DNA of 64,000 nucleotides from DATKKK01 sp035542975 (GCA_035542975.1 DATKKK010000040.1:1-64000); one strand, 5' to 3'; positions 7,780 to 16,045 are shown, counted from the first letter of the stretch. Notes: generated by a model from the sequence alone, not told the origin. Numbers and translations are program-made.

Positions 7780-9027
7780 ATGAGAATGAGCGCCCAAAAA
7801 CGTACCCCTTTACCAAGCCAACCTGAAGTAAACATAGGAACCATAGGACACGTTGACCATGGCAAAACAACATTAGTGCAGGCTTTAACAGGTGTTTGGG
7901 CTTCAAGACACAGCGAAGAACTGAAAAGAGGCATAACAATCAAACTAGGCTATGCTGACATGGCTATCTACAGATGCTCAAAATGCGAACCACCCAACTA
8001 TACGATACAACCAACCTGCCCAAAATGCAACACAAAAGCAACTTTCATTCGCGCAACCAGTTTTGTAGATGCCCCTGGGCATGAAGCCCTAATGGCAACC
8101 ATGCTCTCAGGCGCAGCAATAATGGACGGCGCCATACTAGTTATAGCAGCAGACGAACCATGCCCTCAACCACAAACAAGAGAACACTTAGAAGCAGTTA
8201 ACGTCATAGGCATAAAAAACATCATCATCGTGCAGAATAAAATAGACATCGTCGACGAGAAAAGAGCCCGCGAAAGCTATAAAGAAATTAAAAGCTTTGT
8301 AAAAGGGTCGGTTGCTGAGAACGCGCCCATAATTCCTATTTCAGCGCAACGCGGCGTAAACATCGACGTACTTCTTCAAGCAATACAAGATTTTATACCC
8401 ACACCTAAAAGAGACGAAACAAAACCTCCACTAATGTACATCGTTCGCTCTTTTGATGTTAACAAACCTGGAACCCTTGTTGAAAAGCTAGAAGGCGGGG
8501 TCATAGGTGGCACAATATTTCAGGGGAAATTCGCAGTGGGAGATGAGCTTGAGATCCGTCCAGGAATACCTGTTGAGGGAAGAAACACTTATAATCCGCT
8601 TTTCAGCGAAATCGTCAGCTTACACGTTGGCGGAAAGAACGTGACGGAAGCTCACTGCGGCGGGTTGGTCGGCGTAGGAACCTTGCTTGATCCTTCATTT
8701 TCGAAGGCTGACGGACTTACTGGAAACATGGCTGGAAAAAAAGGAATGCTCCCCCCAACTCAGTCAGAGTTGAAAATGGAAACCCATATTCTTGAACGTG
8801 CTGTGGGCACTAAAGAGCTGATGAAAGTTGAAAAAATAAACGTGAATGAAAGCTTGCTTTTGCATCTCGGTGCAGCGATAACTGTTGGAAGGGTAACTGG
8901 AATGGGAAAAGATACGGCAACGCTTCAGTTAACGAGACCTGTTTGCGCGCAGCAAGGGGCAAGGGTAGCCATAAGCAGGAAGATCGGCGGCAGATGGAGA
9001 CTCATAGGTTACGGAATGATAAAGTAA
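7780..9027 (+). CDS. Translation initiation factor aIF2 gamma subunit
   Basis: GTPase that brings initiator Met-tRNA to the small subunit as part of the aIF2 heterotrimer. Visible: G1 GHVDHGKTT (about residue 24), the zinc knuckle CSKC...CPKC (about 69-87), G3 DAPGH, G4 QNKID, G5 ISAQ, then domains II and III to residue 415. The length is normal. ATG 7780 is used; ATG 7786 would shorten it by two residues. The PIN-domain gene starts two bases after the stop. Confidence 0.97.
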   Translation: MRMSAQKRTPLPSQPEVNIGTIGHVDHGKTTLVQALTGVWASRHSEELKRGITIKLGYADMAIYRCSKCEPPNYTIQPTCPKCNTKATFIRATSFVDAPGHEALMATMLSGAAIMDGAILVIAADEPCPQPQTREHLEAVNVIGIKNIIIVQNKIDIVDEKRARESYKEIKSFVKGSVAENAPIIPISAQRGVNIDVLLQAIQDFIPTPKRDETKPPLMYIVRSFDVNKPGTLVEKLEGGVIGGTIFQGKFAVGDELEIRPGIPVEGRNTYNPLFSEIVSLHVGGKNVTEAHCGGLVGVGTLLDPSFSKADGLTGNMAGKKGMLPPTQSELKMETHILERAVGTKELMKVEKINVNESLLLHLGAAITVGRVTGMGKDTATLQLTRPVCAQQGARVAISRKIGGRWRLIGYGMIK

Positions 9028-9028
9028 T

Positions 9029-9454
9029 ATGACTATGGAACCTAAACCTGCGAAGAAGTCGCTCCGAATAATCTTGGACTCTAACGCGTTGTTTGTTCCA
9101 CTTCAGTTTAGGGTTGACATTTTCGAGGAGTTAGAAAATCTTTTGAACACAAGGTTTGAACCTGTCTTACTTTCGCCGATCTTGGAAGAACTTGAGAAAC
9201 TGGCGAAAGAAGGCTCTGTGAAAATGCGAAAAGATGCATGTTATGCTCTGAAGTTGGCTGAAAAATGTAGAGTGGTGCAGTTGAAAGAATCATCCAGTGC
9301 TTCGCCAGATGATGTTATCGTGAAAGTGGCTGCTGAGTGGAAAAGCCCTGTGTTCACAAATGACAAACAGCTTAGAAAGAGGCTAAGAGATATAAATGTG
9401 CCAGTTATTTATGTGAGACAAAAGTCTCGATTGGAGATTGACGGGAGGTTATAA
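9029..9454 (+). CDS. PIN-domain protein, Fcf1/Utp24-like
   Basis: 141 residues with a PIN nuclease fold. Acidic residues of the expected active site are D in RIILDSNALF (about residue 17), E in LLSPILEELEKL, and D in SASPDDVIVKVA and FTNDKQLRKRL. Archaeal members of this family next to aIF2-gamma are annotated as Fcf1-like rRNA-processing nucleases; that role is inferred from family and context. Its TAA (9452-9454) is followed in the same frame by the Rpo7 reading frame. Confidence 0.85.
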   Translation: MTMEPKPAKKSLRIILDSNALFVPLQFRVDIFEELENLLNTRFEPVLLSPILEELEKLAKEGSVKMRKDACYALKLAEKCRVVQLKESSSASPDDVIVKVAAEWKSPVFTNDKQLRKRLRDINVPVIYVRQKSRLEIDGRL

Positions 9455-9457
9455 TTC

Positions 9458-10063
9458 CTGTTTAAACTTATAACGCTAGAAGACACGATTCGCATACCGC
9501 CTGAAACTTTCGGCAAACCCCTCGAAACAGTGGGGCAAGAACAGGTTAAAGCAAAATATGTAGGCGTTGTAGATGAAGAATTAGGCTATGTAATCGCAGT
9601 AACAGAAGTTAAAGTTAACCCTATCGGCAAAATAATTCCAGGCGATGGTGCTACCTACCACAAGGTAGCCTTTTCGCTCTTGACGTTCTATCCAATAATC
9701 CAAGAAATCGTGGAAGGCGAAGTAGTGGAGATCGCTGACTTCGGCGCTTTCGTACGCATAGGACCGATTGACGCGTTACTTCATGTTTCACAGCTCATGG
9801 ACGACTTTATTTCTTATGATGAAAAACAAGGGGTTTTGTTAGGGAAAGAAACAAAACGAAAATTGATGAGCGGAGATCAAGTTCGCGTTAGGATAACAGC
9901 CGTTTCACTCGGCAGGTCTGGCAGCTCTGGAAAAATCGGTGTTACAGCAAGACAGCCTTTTCTAGGCAAGCTTGAATGGATTGAATACGACCAACAAAAA
10001 CTGAAAGAGACAGGCGCGAAGAAAACAGCCGAAAAAATAGAAACACCTGAGAAGAAAAGGTGA
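9458..10063 (+). CDS. rpo7: RNA polymerase subunit Rpo7 (RpoE1), apparent CTG start
   Basis: 201 residues, normal for Rpo7. N-terminal RNP-like domain (FKLITLEDTIRIPPETFGKP, TFYPIIQEIVEGEV) and S1 domain (EIADFGAFVRIGPIDALLHV) with IGVTARQPFLGKLEW near the end. The family starts M-F-K-L; here TTT-AAA-CTT is preceded by CTG (9458-9460). The first standard start in frame, GTG at 9530, would delete 24 conserved residues. A strong GGGAGG at 9443-9448 lies 9 bases upstream of the CTG, which supports its use. The last 25 residues are a charged tail. Spt4 follows. Confidence 0.92.
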   Translation: MFKLITLEDTIRIPPETFGKPLETVGQEQVKAKYVGVVDEELGYVIAVTEVKVNPIGKIIPGDGATYHKVAFSLLTFYPIIQEIVEGEVVEIADFGAFVRIGPIDALLHVSQLMDDFISYDEKQGVLLGKETKRKLMSGDQVRVRITAVSLGRSGSSGKIGVTARQPFLGKLEWIEYDQQKLKETGAKKTAEKIETPEKKR

Positions 10064-10068
10064 AGATA

Positions 10069-10254
10069 ATGAGTGAAAAAGCTTGCACCAACTGTCATTC
10101 TCTAACAAAAGAAAACATCTGCCCGAAATGTAGGTCACCAAGTTTAAGTGACGATTTCGGCGGCTTACTGATCGTTTTTGACCCCGAAAACTCGGCGATA
10201 GCGAAAAGCATGGGCATTAAAGAAAAAGGACGTTATGCACTTAAGGTCAGATAG
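10069..10254 (+). CDS. spt4: Transcription elongation factor Spt4 (RpoE2)
   Basis: 61 residues. The four-cysteine zinc ribbon is visible as CTNCHSL...CPKCRS, followed by the DDFGGLLIVFDPENSAIA segment typical of archaeal Spt4, the partner of Spt5 on RNA polymerase. ATG 10069 is preferred; a GTG at 10060 overlaps the Rpo7 stop. The Rpo7-Spt4 order is conserved in archaea. Confidence 0.93.
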   Translation: MSEKACTNCHSLTKENICPKCRSPSLSDDFGGLLIVFDPENSAIAKSMGIKEKGRYALKVR

Positions 10255-10255
10255 A

Positions 10256-10789
10256 ATGACCATTGCCTACAGCCTTACGCCAGAACTACGTCAAAAACTT
10301 AAAGAACCCATTGGAATGTTGATTCGCGGTTCATTTACTGAAACAATGAAACGATTCAAGAAAATGGTTGACGAGGAAAAACCATTATTTGTGATTTCTG
10401 TTGGCGACACAGTTTCAAAAAACCTTGCAAGAAGCCACGTGTTCCCTCGACTGGCGATTGTAGATAACAAGTGTATGAGGAGAACCGTGCAAGAACCAAC
10501 TCAACTAATTACAGAAAAAATAATCCACGCCAAAAATCCACAGGCAACAATAACAACCGAAGCCATTGAAGCCATTCAAGAAGCTCTGAAAAGTGATACC
10601 CACACCACAATTGTTGTTGATGGCGAGGAGGATTTGTTGACGCTTGTAGCTGTTTTGTATGCTCCAAACGGTTCTTTTGTCTTGTATGGTCAACCGTATG
10701 AGGGCATTGTTGTTGTTAAGGTTAGGTCCGAAAAGAAAGCGGAAATTGCTGAATTACTAAAGCAGATGGAGATAGGTTCGAAAAGCTAA
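10256..10789 (+). CDS. GTP-dependent dephospho-CoA kinase (DUF359)
   Basis: 177 residues from ATG 10256 (an earlier ATG at 10235 would overlap Spt4). Family segments: GMLIRGSFTETMKRF, then SVGDTVSKNLARSHVFPRLA, then the late VDGEEDLLTLVAV and YGQPYEGIVVV. Archaeal members phosphorylate dephospho-CoA with GTP, the last step of CoA synthesis. It sits one base after the Spt4 stop, the usual archaeal order Spt4-DPCK-eS24. Confidence 0.93.
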   Translation: MTIAYSLTPELRQKLKEPIGMLIRGSFTETMKRFKKMVDEEKPLFVISVGDTVSKNLARSHVFPRLAIVDNKCMRRTVQEPTQLITEKIIHAKNPQATITTEAIEAIQEALKSDTHTTIVVDGEEDLLTLVAVLYAPNGSFVLYGQPYEGIVVVKVRSEKKAEIAELLKQMEIGSKS

Positions 10790-10835
10790 ATAAGAAGGCA
10801 ATGTATGAAGTCAACACCGCAGGCGATAGCACGCC

Positions 10836-11219
10836 ATGAAAGTTGAAATAATCTCAGAGACAGAAAATCCATTGCTGAAACGAAAGGAGATTCAGTTTCG
10901 GGTTGATCACGATCAAACAGGCAGTACGCCGCCGAGACTGGAAATAAGAAATGCAGTTGCGACTGCGTTAAAAGCAACCACTGATTTGGTTTTTGTTAAG
11001 AAATTCACTACGAAAACTGGGACAAGCGTAGCCTTTGGAATGGCAAACATTTACAACTCTGCTGAGCAAGCGAAGCTTATTGAACCCGCTTATATTGTTG
11101 AAAGGAACATTCCTTCTTCTGAAAAACCGAAGGAAGAGGTAAATGCTGAGACTGCAAAACCAGTGAAAGAAGAAAGCAAGGAAAAGCCAAAAGAGCCAAC
11201 AAAAGAAGAAGTAAAGTGA
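10836..11219 (+). CDS. Ribosomal protein eS24
   Basis: 127 residues. Conserved core MKVEIISETENPLLKRKE, TPPRLEIRNAVATAL and VVFVKKF-like strand followed by TKTGTSVAFGMANIY. About 30 C-terminal residues are a Lys/Glu/Pro-rich tail beyond the globular domain. Gene order eS24-eS27 is standard for archaea. Confidence 0.95.
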   Translation: MKVEIISETENPLLKRKEIQFRVDHDQTGSTPPRLEIRNAVATALKATTDLVFVKKFTTKTGTSVAFGMANIYNSAEQAKLIEPAYIVERNIPSSEKPKEEVNAETAKPVKEESKEKPKEPTKEEVK

Positions 11220-11225
11220 TGATGG

Positions 11226-11558
11226 ATGCCCACTAAGAAAGAGAAGGAGAAAGAAAGGCTCAAAGAAGAGTCTAAGAAAGAAGCGCCGAAGAAAGAGGAG
11301 CCGAAAAAGGTTCCTGAAGCGGTGCCTGAAGAAAAGCCTGAGGAAAAACCAGAGAAGAAAGAAAAGGCTCCGAAACTTGAAAAAAAGAAGAAAGAAGAGA
11401 AAGGGATTTTCGCGCTGTACAAGATAGAAAGCGACAAAGTAACGAGGCTCCGTCCAGTTTGTGAACGTTGCGGGCCTGGATATTTCATGGCGGATCATGG
11501 CAACAGGTATACTTGCGGGCATTGCGGTTTTACAAGATACAAGCCTTCTGAGAAATGA
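11226..11558 (+). CDS. Ribosomal protein eS27 (S27ae type) with long charged N-terminal extension
   Basis: 110 residues. The C-terminal 50 residues are the S27ae zinc ribbon: CERCGPGYFMADHGNRYTC with a second CGHCG. The first 60 residues are almost entirely Lys, Glu and Pro, which archaeal homologues (about 50-60 residues) normally lack. ATG 11226 is 4 bases past the eS24 stop; no internal Met precedes the globular part, so the extension is probably translated. Confidence 0.9.
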   Translation: MPTKKEKEKERLKEESKKEAPKKEEPKKVPEAVPEEKPEEKPEKKEKAPKLEKKKKEEKGIFALYKIESDKVTRLRPVCERCGPGYFMADHGNRYTCGHCGFTRYKPSEK

Positions 11559-11603
11559 ACACCTTTAAATCGTTCCGTGTATTGAAGGGTTTTGATGATT
11601 TAG

Positions 11604-12026
11604 ATGATCAGAGTAAATGTGGCTATTACTAACGTTTCCGCCGAACGTTTTCTGGACATAAAAAAGCCTTTTCCGCAAGTGAACATTAACACGAACCTTA
11701 ACTTAGTGGGTGTGGAGAAAGTCGAGGATTCGTTGGAGGTTCCGTTTGTTTTGACAATTAGCTATAATCCTTCAGTGGCGCAGATGAGCCTTAAAGGAAA
11801 GGCGTATGTTGCTGGCGAAAAGGTAGAGCTTGACAAGATTTATAAGGAATACGAAGAGAAAAAGCCGCCGCCACCGATAATACTGCAGTCGATTTCGAAC
11901 GTTGTTTTCTTGGAGTCGGTTGTTATTTCCAGAACTCTTAATGTTCCGCCGCCAATACCACTGCCGCAGATAGGACAAGCTCAGCCGCCTGCTAAGAAGC
12001 CGTCTGAGATGGATTACAGCGCCTGA
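11604..12026 (+). CDS. Conserved archaeal protein, SecB-like by pattern
   Basis: 140 residues. Beta-rich first part (NVAITNVSAERFLDIKKPFP, then VPFVLTISYNPSVAQMSLKG), a linker with KKPPPP, a helix ISNVVFLESVVISRTLNV, then PPPIPLPQIG. The arrangement of a final helix followed by a proline loop resembles the end of SecB chaperones (FPYARECI...FPQLNLAPVNF). I see no closer family. The gene follows eS27 by 45 bases and converges on uS19. Confidence 0.6.
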   Translation: MIRVNVAITNVSAERFLDIKKPFPQVNINTNLNLVGVEKVEDSLEVPFVLTISYNPSVAQMSLKGKAYVAGEKVELDKIYKEYEEKKPPPPIILQSISNVVFLESVVISRTLNVPPPIPLPQIGQAQPPAKKPSEMDYSA

Positions 12027-12033
12027 AAAACTC

Positions 12034-12429
12034 CTACTTTAATGGAACGTACATTGAAGAACGAGAGGCACCGATGCCTGGAGTGCCATGTCGCACTGGT
12101 TTGTTTGTGATTGCAAACTCGCCTAGGCTGTGTCCGATCATTTCAGGCTTTATCGACACTTCAACGAATTCTTTGCCGTTGTGAATTTGAATTGTAACGC
12201 CCACCATTTCAGGTAGGATTACCATGTTTCGCACATGTGTTTTAACCGCCATGTTGCCCTCTTTTTTCTGGGCTTCGCGTATTTTTTCAAGCAGCGTTCT
12301 CTGTTCAGGTTTTAACCCACGATGAAGAGTTCTTCTCTGTCTGGAAGGAAGTATGGTGATGAATTCATCCATGGACATTCCTTGCAATTGATTGAGTGTA
12401 TACCCGCGGTATGCGAATTCTTTCGGCAT
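12034..12429 (-). CDS. Ribosomal protein uS19
   Basis: 131 residues with the archaeal N-terminal part (EFAYRGYTLNQLQGMS) and the conserved KTHVRNMVILPEMVGVTIQ and GHSLGEFAITNKPVRHG. It is the last gene of the uL3-uL4-uL23-uL2-uS19 run. The usual next genes uL22 and uS3 are absent; a plus-strand gene lies 7 bases beyond. Confidence 0.96.
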   Translation of the reverse strand: MPKEFAYRGYTLNQLQGMSMDEFITILPSRQRRTLHRGLKPEQRTLLEKIREAQKKEGNMAVKTHVRNMVILPEMVGVTIQIHNGKEFVEVSIKPEMIGHSLGEFAITNKPVRHGTPGIGASRSSMYVPLK

Positions 12430-12476
12430 TTTTTCTCACCTTATTGGTAATCTTAGATGCTATAAACCTTCTGCTG

Positions 12477-13223
12477 TCATACTTGAGCGGTCTTTTTCTT
12501 CTTTTGACCCGCGCCTCTGGCTGCTATTAAACCAACTTTTTGCCCTGGCGGAGCACCATGAGAGGTTGTGGTGACTTTTCGTGCGCTTCGCTTGCTGCTG
12601 CCGTACGGATGAACCGCAGCAACCATTGCTCTTCCACGGGTTCTCGGGTACTTGTGTCCTTTCGCCTTCATCCAATGGAACTGCCCGCCTGCTTTCAAAA
12701 AGGGCTTCTCGGTCCTGCCCGATGCTGAAACAATGCCTATCGTTGCCCTGCAAGAGTCATCTATGTACTTGGATTTTCCTGATGGAAGTCTAATCATGGT
12801 TCCCTGAGGAGTGTGCGCAACTACAGTTGTGTATGCGCCTGAGGATTTGGCAAGTTTGCCGCCGTCTCCAGCGCGAAGCTCAATGTTGCACACCATCGTG
12901 CTTTCAGGAATTTTCCCTAATGGAAGAATGTTGCCCACTTCAATTGAAGCTTTTCCGCCCAACTGGATTTTTTGACCAACATGAATTCCCTCGGGAACCA
13001 CGGTGTAACAGGTTTTGCCATCTTCGAAGCGTATGAATGCAAGTGGTGCCCCTCGCCCTGGATCATGAACAAGATCCTCTACGAAGCCGTTAATCGCGGT
13101 TTCGAAATAGTCTTTCGGCGCCATTGATAATGGATACTGCGCAGGGGCTACTCTTTTGTTGGTTGAAGCCCTGAAGGTGGAACCGCCACGTCCTCGTCTT
13201 TGAACACGAATTCTCTTTCCCAT
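12477..13223 (-). CDS. Ribosomal protein uL2
   Basis: 248 residues. Basic N-terminus GKRIRVQRRGRGGSTFRAST, the SGAYTTVVAHTPQGTMIRLP central segment, and the peptidyl-transferase-proximal loop with GGQFHWMKAKGHKYPRTRG and VAAVHPYGSSKRSARKV. Normal length for archaea. It follows uL23 by 21 bases. Confidence 0.97.
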   Translation of the reverse strand: MGKRIRVQRRGRGGSTFRASTNKRVAPAQYPLSMAPKDYFETAINGFVEDLVHDPGRGAPLAFIRFEDGKTCYTVVPEGIHVGQKIQLGGKASIEVGNILPLGKIPESTMVCNIELRAGDGGKLAKSSGAYTTVVAHTPQGTMIRLPSGKSKYIDDSCRATIGIVSASGRTEKPFLKAGGQFHWMKAKGHKYPRTRGRAMVAAVHPYGSSKRSARKVTTTSHGAPPGQKVGLIAARGAGQKKKKTAQV

Positions 13224-13244
13224 TAATCAATCCCCGATAATAGT

Positions 13245-13508
13245 TTACAGTACTCCAAGTTTTATTGCTACGTCAGCCGCTTTATAATCAGGATGAAGTT
13301 GCACGAAAGCCTTCTTTTCGCCTTGCGATGTGATTAAAAGGTTGACTTTTTTAACTTTGACTTCGTACAGTTCTTCAACCGCTTTTTTCACATCGCCTTT
13401 GTTTGCTTTCAAACCGACTATGAAAACAAGTTTGTTTTCTTTTTCCACCATCAAACTTGCGGATTCTGTCATTAATGGGTAGATTATAACTTCGTAAGGG
13501 TCCATCAT
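13245..13508 (-). CDS. Ribosomal protein uL23
   Basis: 87 residues (or 86 if the second Met is used). VIIYPLMTESASLMVEKENK and VGLKANKGDVKKAVEELYEV are the archaeal uL23 core. The start codon overlaps the uL4 stop, indicating coupled translation. Confidence 0.95.
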   Translation of the reverse strand: MMDPYEVIIYPLMTESASLMVEKENKLVFIVGLKANKGDVKKAVEELYEVKVKKVNLLITSQGEKKAFVQLHPDYKAADVAIKLGVL

Positions 13509-14296
13509 GCTTCCTCTCCATTGCCATAAAGCTCATTCAATCTGTCAATCGCACTGTTTGTCCATATTGTCAGCCGTCCTGGATGTGTGCCTGGTGCAAG
13601 CATTTCAGCGTTTAGGTTGTTAACCGTGACGGTGTCTACGCCGACTATGTTTTGTGCAGCCTCCATTATCCCCTTGTTCTCATGTACCACTATGAGTGGA
13701 CCTATGGCGTGTTTCATTTTTCTGCCTCGCGCTTTGCCTTTTCCCGCGCGGACTTTTCTGCTTTCTTTCACTCGATAGATTTCTGACAAAATGCCCAGAT
13801 GAATAAAGACTTCTTCAACTTCCTTTGTTTTTTTCAAACCTTCCAGTTCATCTGTTACTATTATTGGAATTTGTTGAACATCTTCAATGGCATGCCCTCT
13901 TGCAGCTACAGCTTCTTTCAAGGCGGTAGCGGCTATTGCTGACATCAACGCCAAATGCTTTTCTTTCCTTGGGATTTGTTTCACGATTTTCTTTTCAGGC
14001 GTTGGCGGAAACGGTAATCGTCCTCCAACCATTCCTGGCGCGAAGGCTGCATTTCCCGAGCCGCCTTTGATTCTGGGTACTCTGGATATGCCTGAACCTG
14101 TGCCTCGAGATTCAGCTGATGTTCTTTTTCCAGCCATGTAATCTCTGCCCTGAGGCTGAAACCTGCTTGACTGTATTGCAAGAACTGCACGTTTTATGAC
14201 ATCAGGTCTCATTGGAGTCCCAAAAACTTTTGGGAGTTCTATTTTTCCAACAGCCTTTCCTTCGAGGTTGAAAATTTTTGCAGTTTTCTTCGCCAT
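13505..14296 (-). CDS. Ribosomal protein uL4
   Basis: 263 residues. The long loop QSSRFQPQGRDYMAGKRTSA and SRVPRIKGGSGNAAFAPGMV reaches the exit tunnel. Later: KHLALMSAIAATALKEAV and RKMKHAIGPLIVV, with a C-terminal APGTHPGRLTIWTNSAIDRL. It starts 13 bases after the uL3 stop. Confidence 0.96.
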   Translation of the reverse strand: MAKKTAKIFNLEGKAVGKIELPKVFGTPMRPDVIKRAVLAIQSSRFQPQGRDYMAGKRTSAESRGTGSGISRVPRIKGGSGNAAFAPGMVGGRLPFPPTPEKKIVKQIPRKEKHLALMSAIAATALKEAVAARGHAIEDVQQIPIIVTDELEGLKKTKEVEEVFIHLGILSEIYRVKESRKVRAGKGKARGRKMKHAIGPLIVVHENKGIMEAAQNIVGVDTVTVNNLNAEMLAPGTHPGRLTIWTNSAIDRLNELYGNGEEA

Positions 14297-14309
14297 CGCT
14301 TTTCACGGC

Positions 14310-15323
14310 TCACTTTCCCTGCGGGGATTCTAAGGATATAAACGTGATTTGAGGCGGTTCTTCCGGCGCGTTTCTCGGCACTCGTGCTGGATAGCGTAGT
14401 CGTATTGAACGTTTTTCGGGTCCGGCTATGGTGCCCTCTAGCAGCACGTATGGTCCTTTGATTTCGCCGTATCGTGTGAAGCCTCCTTTTGGCGTTACCT
14501 CTTTGCCATCCGCGCCTATTTTGAGGATGCGCTTGTTGTATTCTGTTCTTTGATGATGCCCCATTTGTCCTGCTCTTGGGGTGCTGTAGGTTACGTGGTG
14601 TGGGTTCCATGGACCTAGAGTGGCGATGCCTCTTTTTGTTTTTCTTCCTTTAGCTTGAAGTATGGTTACTCCCCAACGTTTTACAGGTCCCTGGAAGCCT
14701 TTTCCTGTGGACACTGATGCTACGTCGACATATTGTCCATCTTTAAACATTTCTGCGGGAGGCACAGTCTTTCCAAGCAAGCCTTTTGCGTATTCAAATT
14801 GTTGTTGGATGGTGCCGCCGCCTATTTCTATCTCAGCTAAGTCAGGTTTTTTCTTTGGCACGCTGGTTTGTCTAGGTTGAGTTGTGGCTATGACGCGGAT
14901 GTTGGTTATCTTTGCCAAGTTTTCTTCGATTTTTTTGAGGTTTTCATCTGTCTTGAATTTTTCTGGAATCGTGAAAACTCGTTCCAAGTCATCTGGCGGA
15001 TCTTTAAGCCAAGCTTCTGTTAAAGTGCGTAAGCCGTATGACGTTTTTGTGTATGCTTTTACTGCACAGATGAGTATTGGAGGGGTTTCTAGGACGGTGG
15101 CGGAGTGCATGACTTCTTTGCCGAAGTCTGGTGAGCGTTTTTTATCTTCTATCGTAAAAACATGCGTCATTCCCGCTTTGTAGCATATAAAACCTAATAA
15201 TCTAGGGTTTGCCGCTTCGATTTTCGGCCAGAAACGGATTCGAGCCAACAAGTGTTTGGCGCGTTTCCTAGGTAAATATGCGAGCGAACCATGTCTTGGA
15301 GCGTGTGTTTTTCGGTGTCCCAT
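14310..15323 (-). CDS. Ribosomal protein uL3
   Basis: 337 residues, normal for archaea. Starts MGHRKTHAPRHGSLAYLPRK; central SVSTGKGFQGPVKRWGV and RAGQMGHHQRTEYNKRIL are the conserved extension that approaches the peptidyl transferase centre. It heads the operon; a TATA-like GTTTATAAC lies on the minus strand around 15361-15369. Confidence 0.97.
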   Translation of the reverse strand: MGHRKTHAPRHGSLAYLPRKRAKHLLARIRFWPKIEAANPRLLGFICYKAGMTHVFTIEDKKRSPDFGKEVMHSATVLETPPILICAVKAYTKTSYGLRTLTEAWLKDPPDDLERVFTIPEKFKTDENLKKIEENLAKITNIRVIATTQPRQTSVPKKKPDLAEIEIGGGTIQQQFEYAKGLLGKTVPPAEMFKDGQYVDVASVSTGKGFQGPVKRWGVTILQAKGRKTKRGIATLGPWNPHHVTYSTPRAGQMGHHQRTEYNKRILKIGADGKEVTPKGGFTRYGEIKGPYVLLEGTIAGPEKRSIRLRYPARVPRNAPEEPPQITFISLESPQGK

Positions 15324-15469
15324 TGTTTCTCCGCTTCGCGTCTTCTAGCAATGAGAACGATAAGTTATAAACATTACCGTTAAGATGCAATTTATCGTCT
15401 TTCCACGCGGATAAAACAGATGACGTTTATCGTTTTTCAGGCTCAAGCTTGGCTTTATTAATCTGTTTT

Positions 15470-15589
15470 TGGCGGGTCCGCGGGGATTTGAACCCCGGTT
15501 CTCCGGCTTTCTTCCTCACATCGTCCGGAGGCTTGCGCACCACGTAGCCTTGTGGTTCGGCGCCTTAATCCGTGCTGGGCAACGGACCC
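15470..15589 (-). tRNA. tRNA-Arg(CCG) with two predicted introns
   Basis: Acceptor GGGTCCG (15589-15583) pairs with CGGACCC (15480-15474); discriminator G and encoded CCA follow to 15470. The T-arm is CGGGG TTCAAAT CCCCG. The D-arm contains the A20 typical of tRNA-Arg. The 117-base body folds normally only if two segments are removed: 25 bases after position 29 (15556-15532) and 16 bases after position 37 (15523-15508). The remaining anticodon arm is CCGGC-CTCCGGA-GCCGG, anticodon CCG. The first intron shows an ideal bulge-helix-bulge: bulge CGA, 4-bp GCGC/GCGC, bulge AAG, with an ACCAC/GTGGT helix inside. The second has only a relaxed motif. Confidence 0.85.
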
Positions 15590-15751
15590 ATGTTATTGTA
15601 GAATACACTTTAGCGCAACCAGAATTAACTATTACCCCTTTGCTTCGAGGTTTAAATGTCAATGTTTGGTTCAACCTATTTATAGGGGGGCTAGAGTAGT
15701 TTTTGAGCCCCTGGTCAATCTGTAGCTGTCTACCTGTCAACAAGCATGTCT

Positions 15752-16045
15752 TCAACACATACGTTTTAACGCGTCTACCCCTTTCATTCCTGCCTCAACT
15801 CCGAAGTTTTTCGCTTTAGAAGTTGCAGCCTTAACCTGTCCGTTAAGCACGTCTTCGAACGTTTTTACTCCGCTGACTACTGCGGCAGTTACGCCAAGCT
15901 TTTCTGCAGTTTCCATGTTCAGAAAACCGCACATTACGAAGCCTTTTTCTGCAATAATCACGAGCAAAGGGGGTGAATCAGGAAGCTCAACCTTCACACC
16001 TAAACAGTTCTTATCATCAACCTTCACAGGTGCCACACTAATCAT
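15752..16045 (-). CDS. DUF1805 (YunC-like) protein
   Basis: 97 residues starting MISVAPVKVDDKNCLGVKVE. The PPLLVIIAEKGFVMCGFLNM segment and AAVVSGVKTFEDVLNGQVKA are typical of DUF1805. The open frame continues upstream to 16174, but that part is antisense to the start of the next gene. Function unknown. It ends 163 bases from the tRNA-Arg gene; the space 15590-15751 contains a palindromic CCTATAAATAGG on the minus strand and no gene I can identify. Confidence 0.8.
   Translation of the reverse strand: MISVAPVKVDDKNCLGVKVELPDSPPLLVIIAEKGFVMCGFLNMETAEKLGVTAAVVSGVKTFEDVLNGQVKAATSKAKNFGVEAGMKGVDALKRMC

Noticed and set aside
12460..14610. Long reading frames in other frames across uL2, uL4 and uL3
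   Set aside because: They are shadows of strongly conserved ribosomal genes; the translations have no family pattern.
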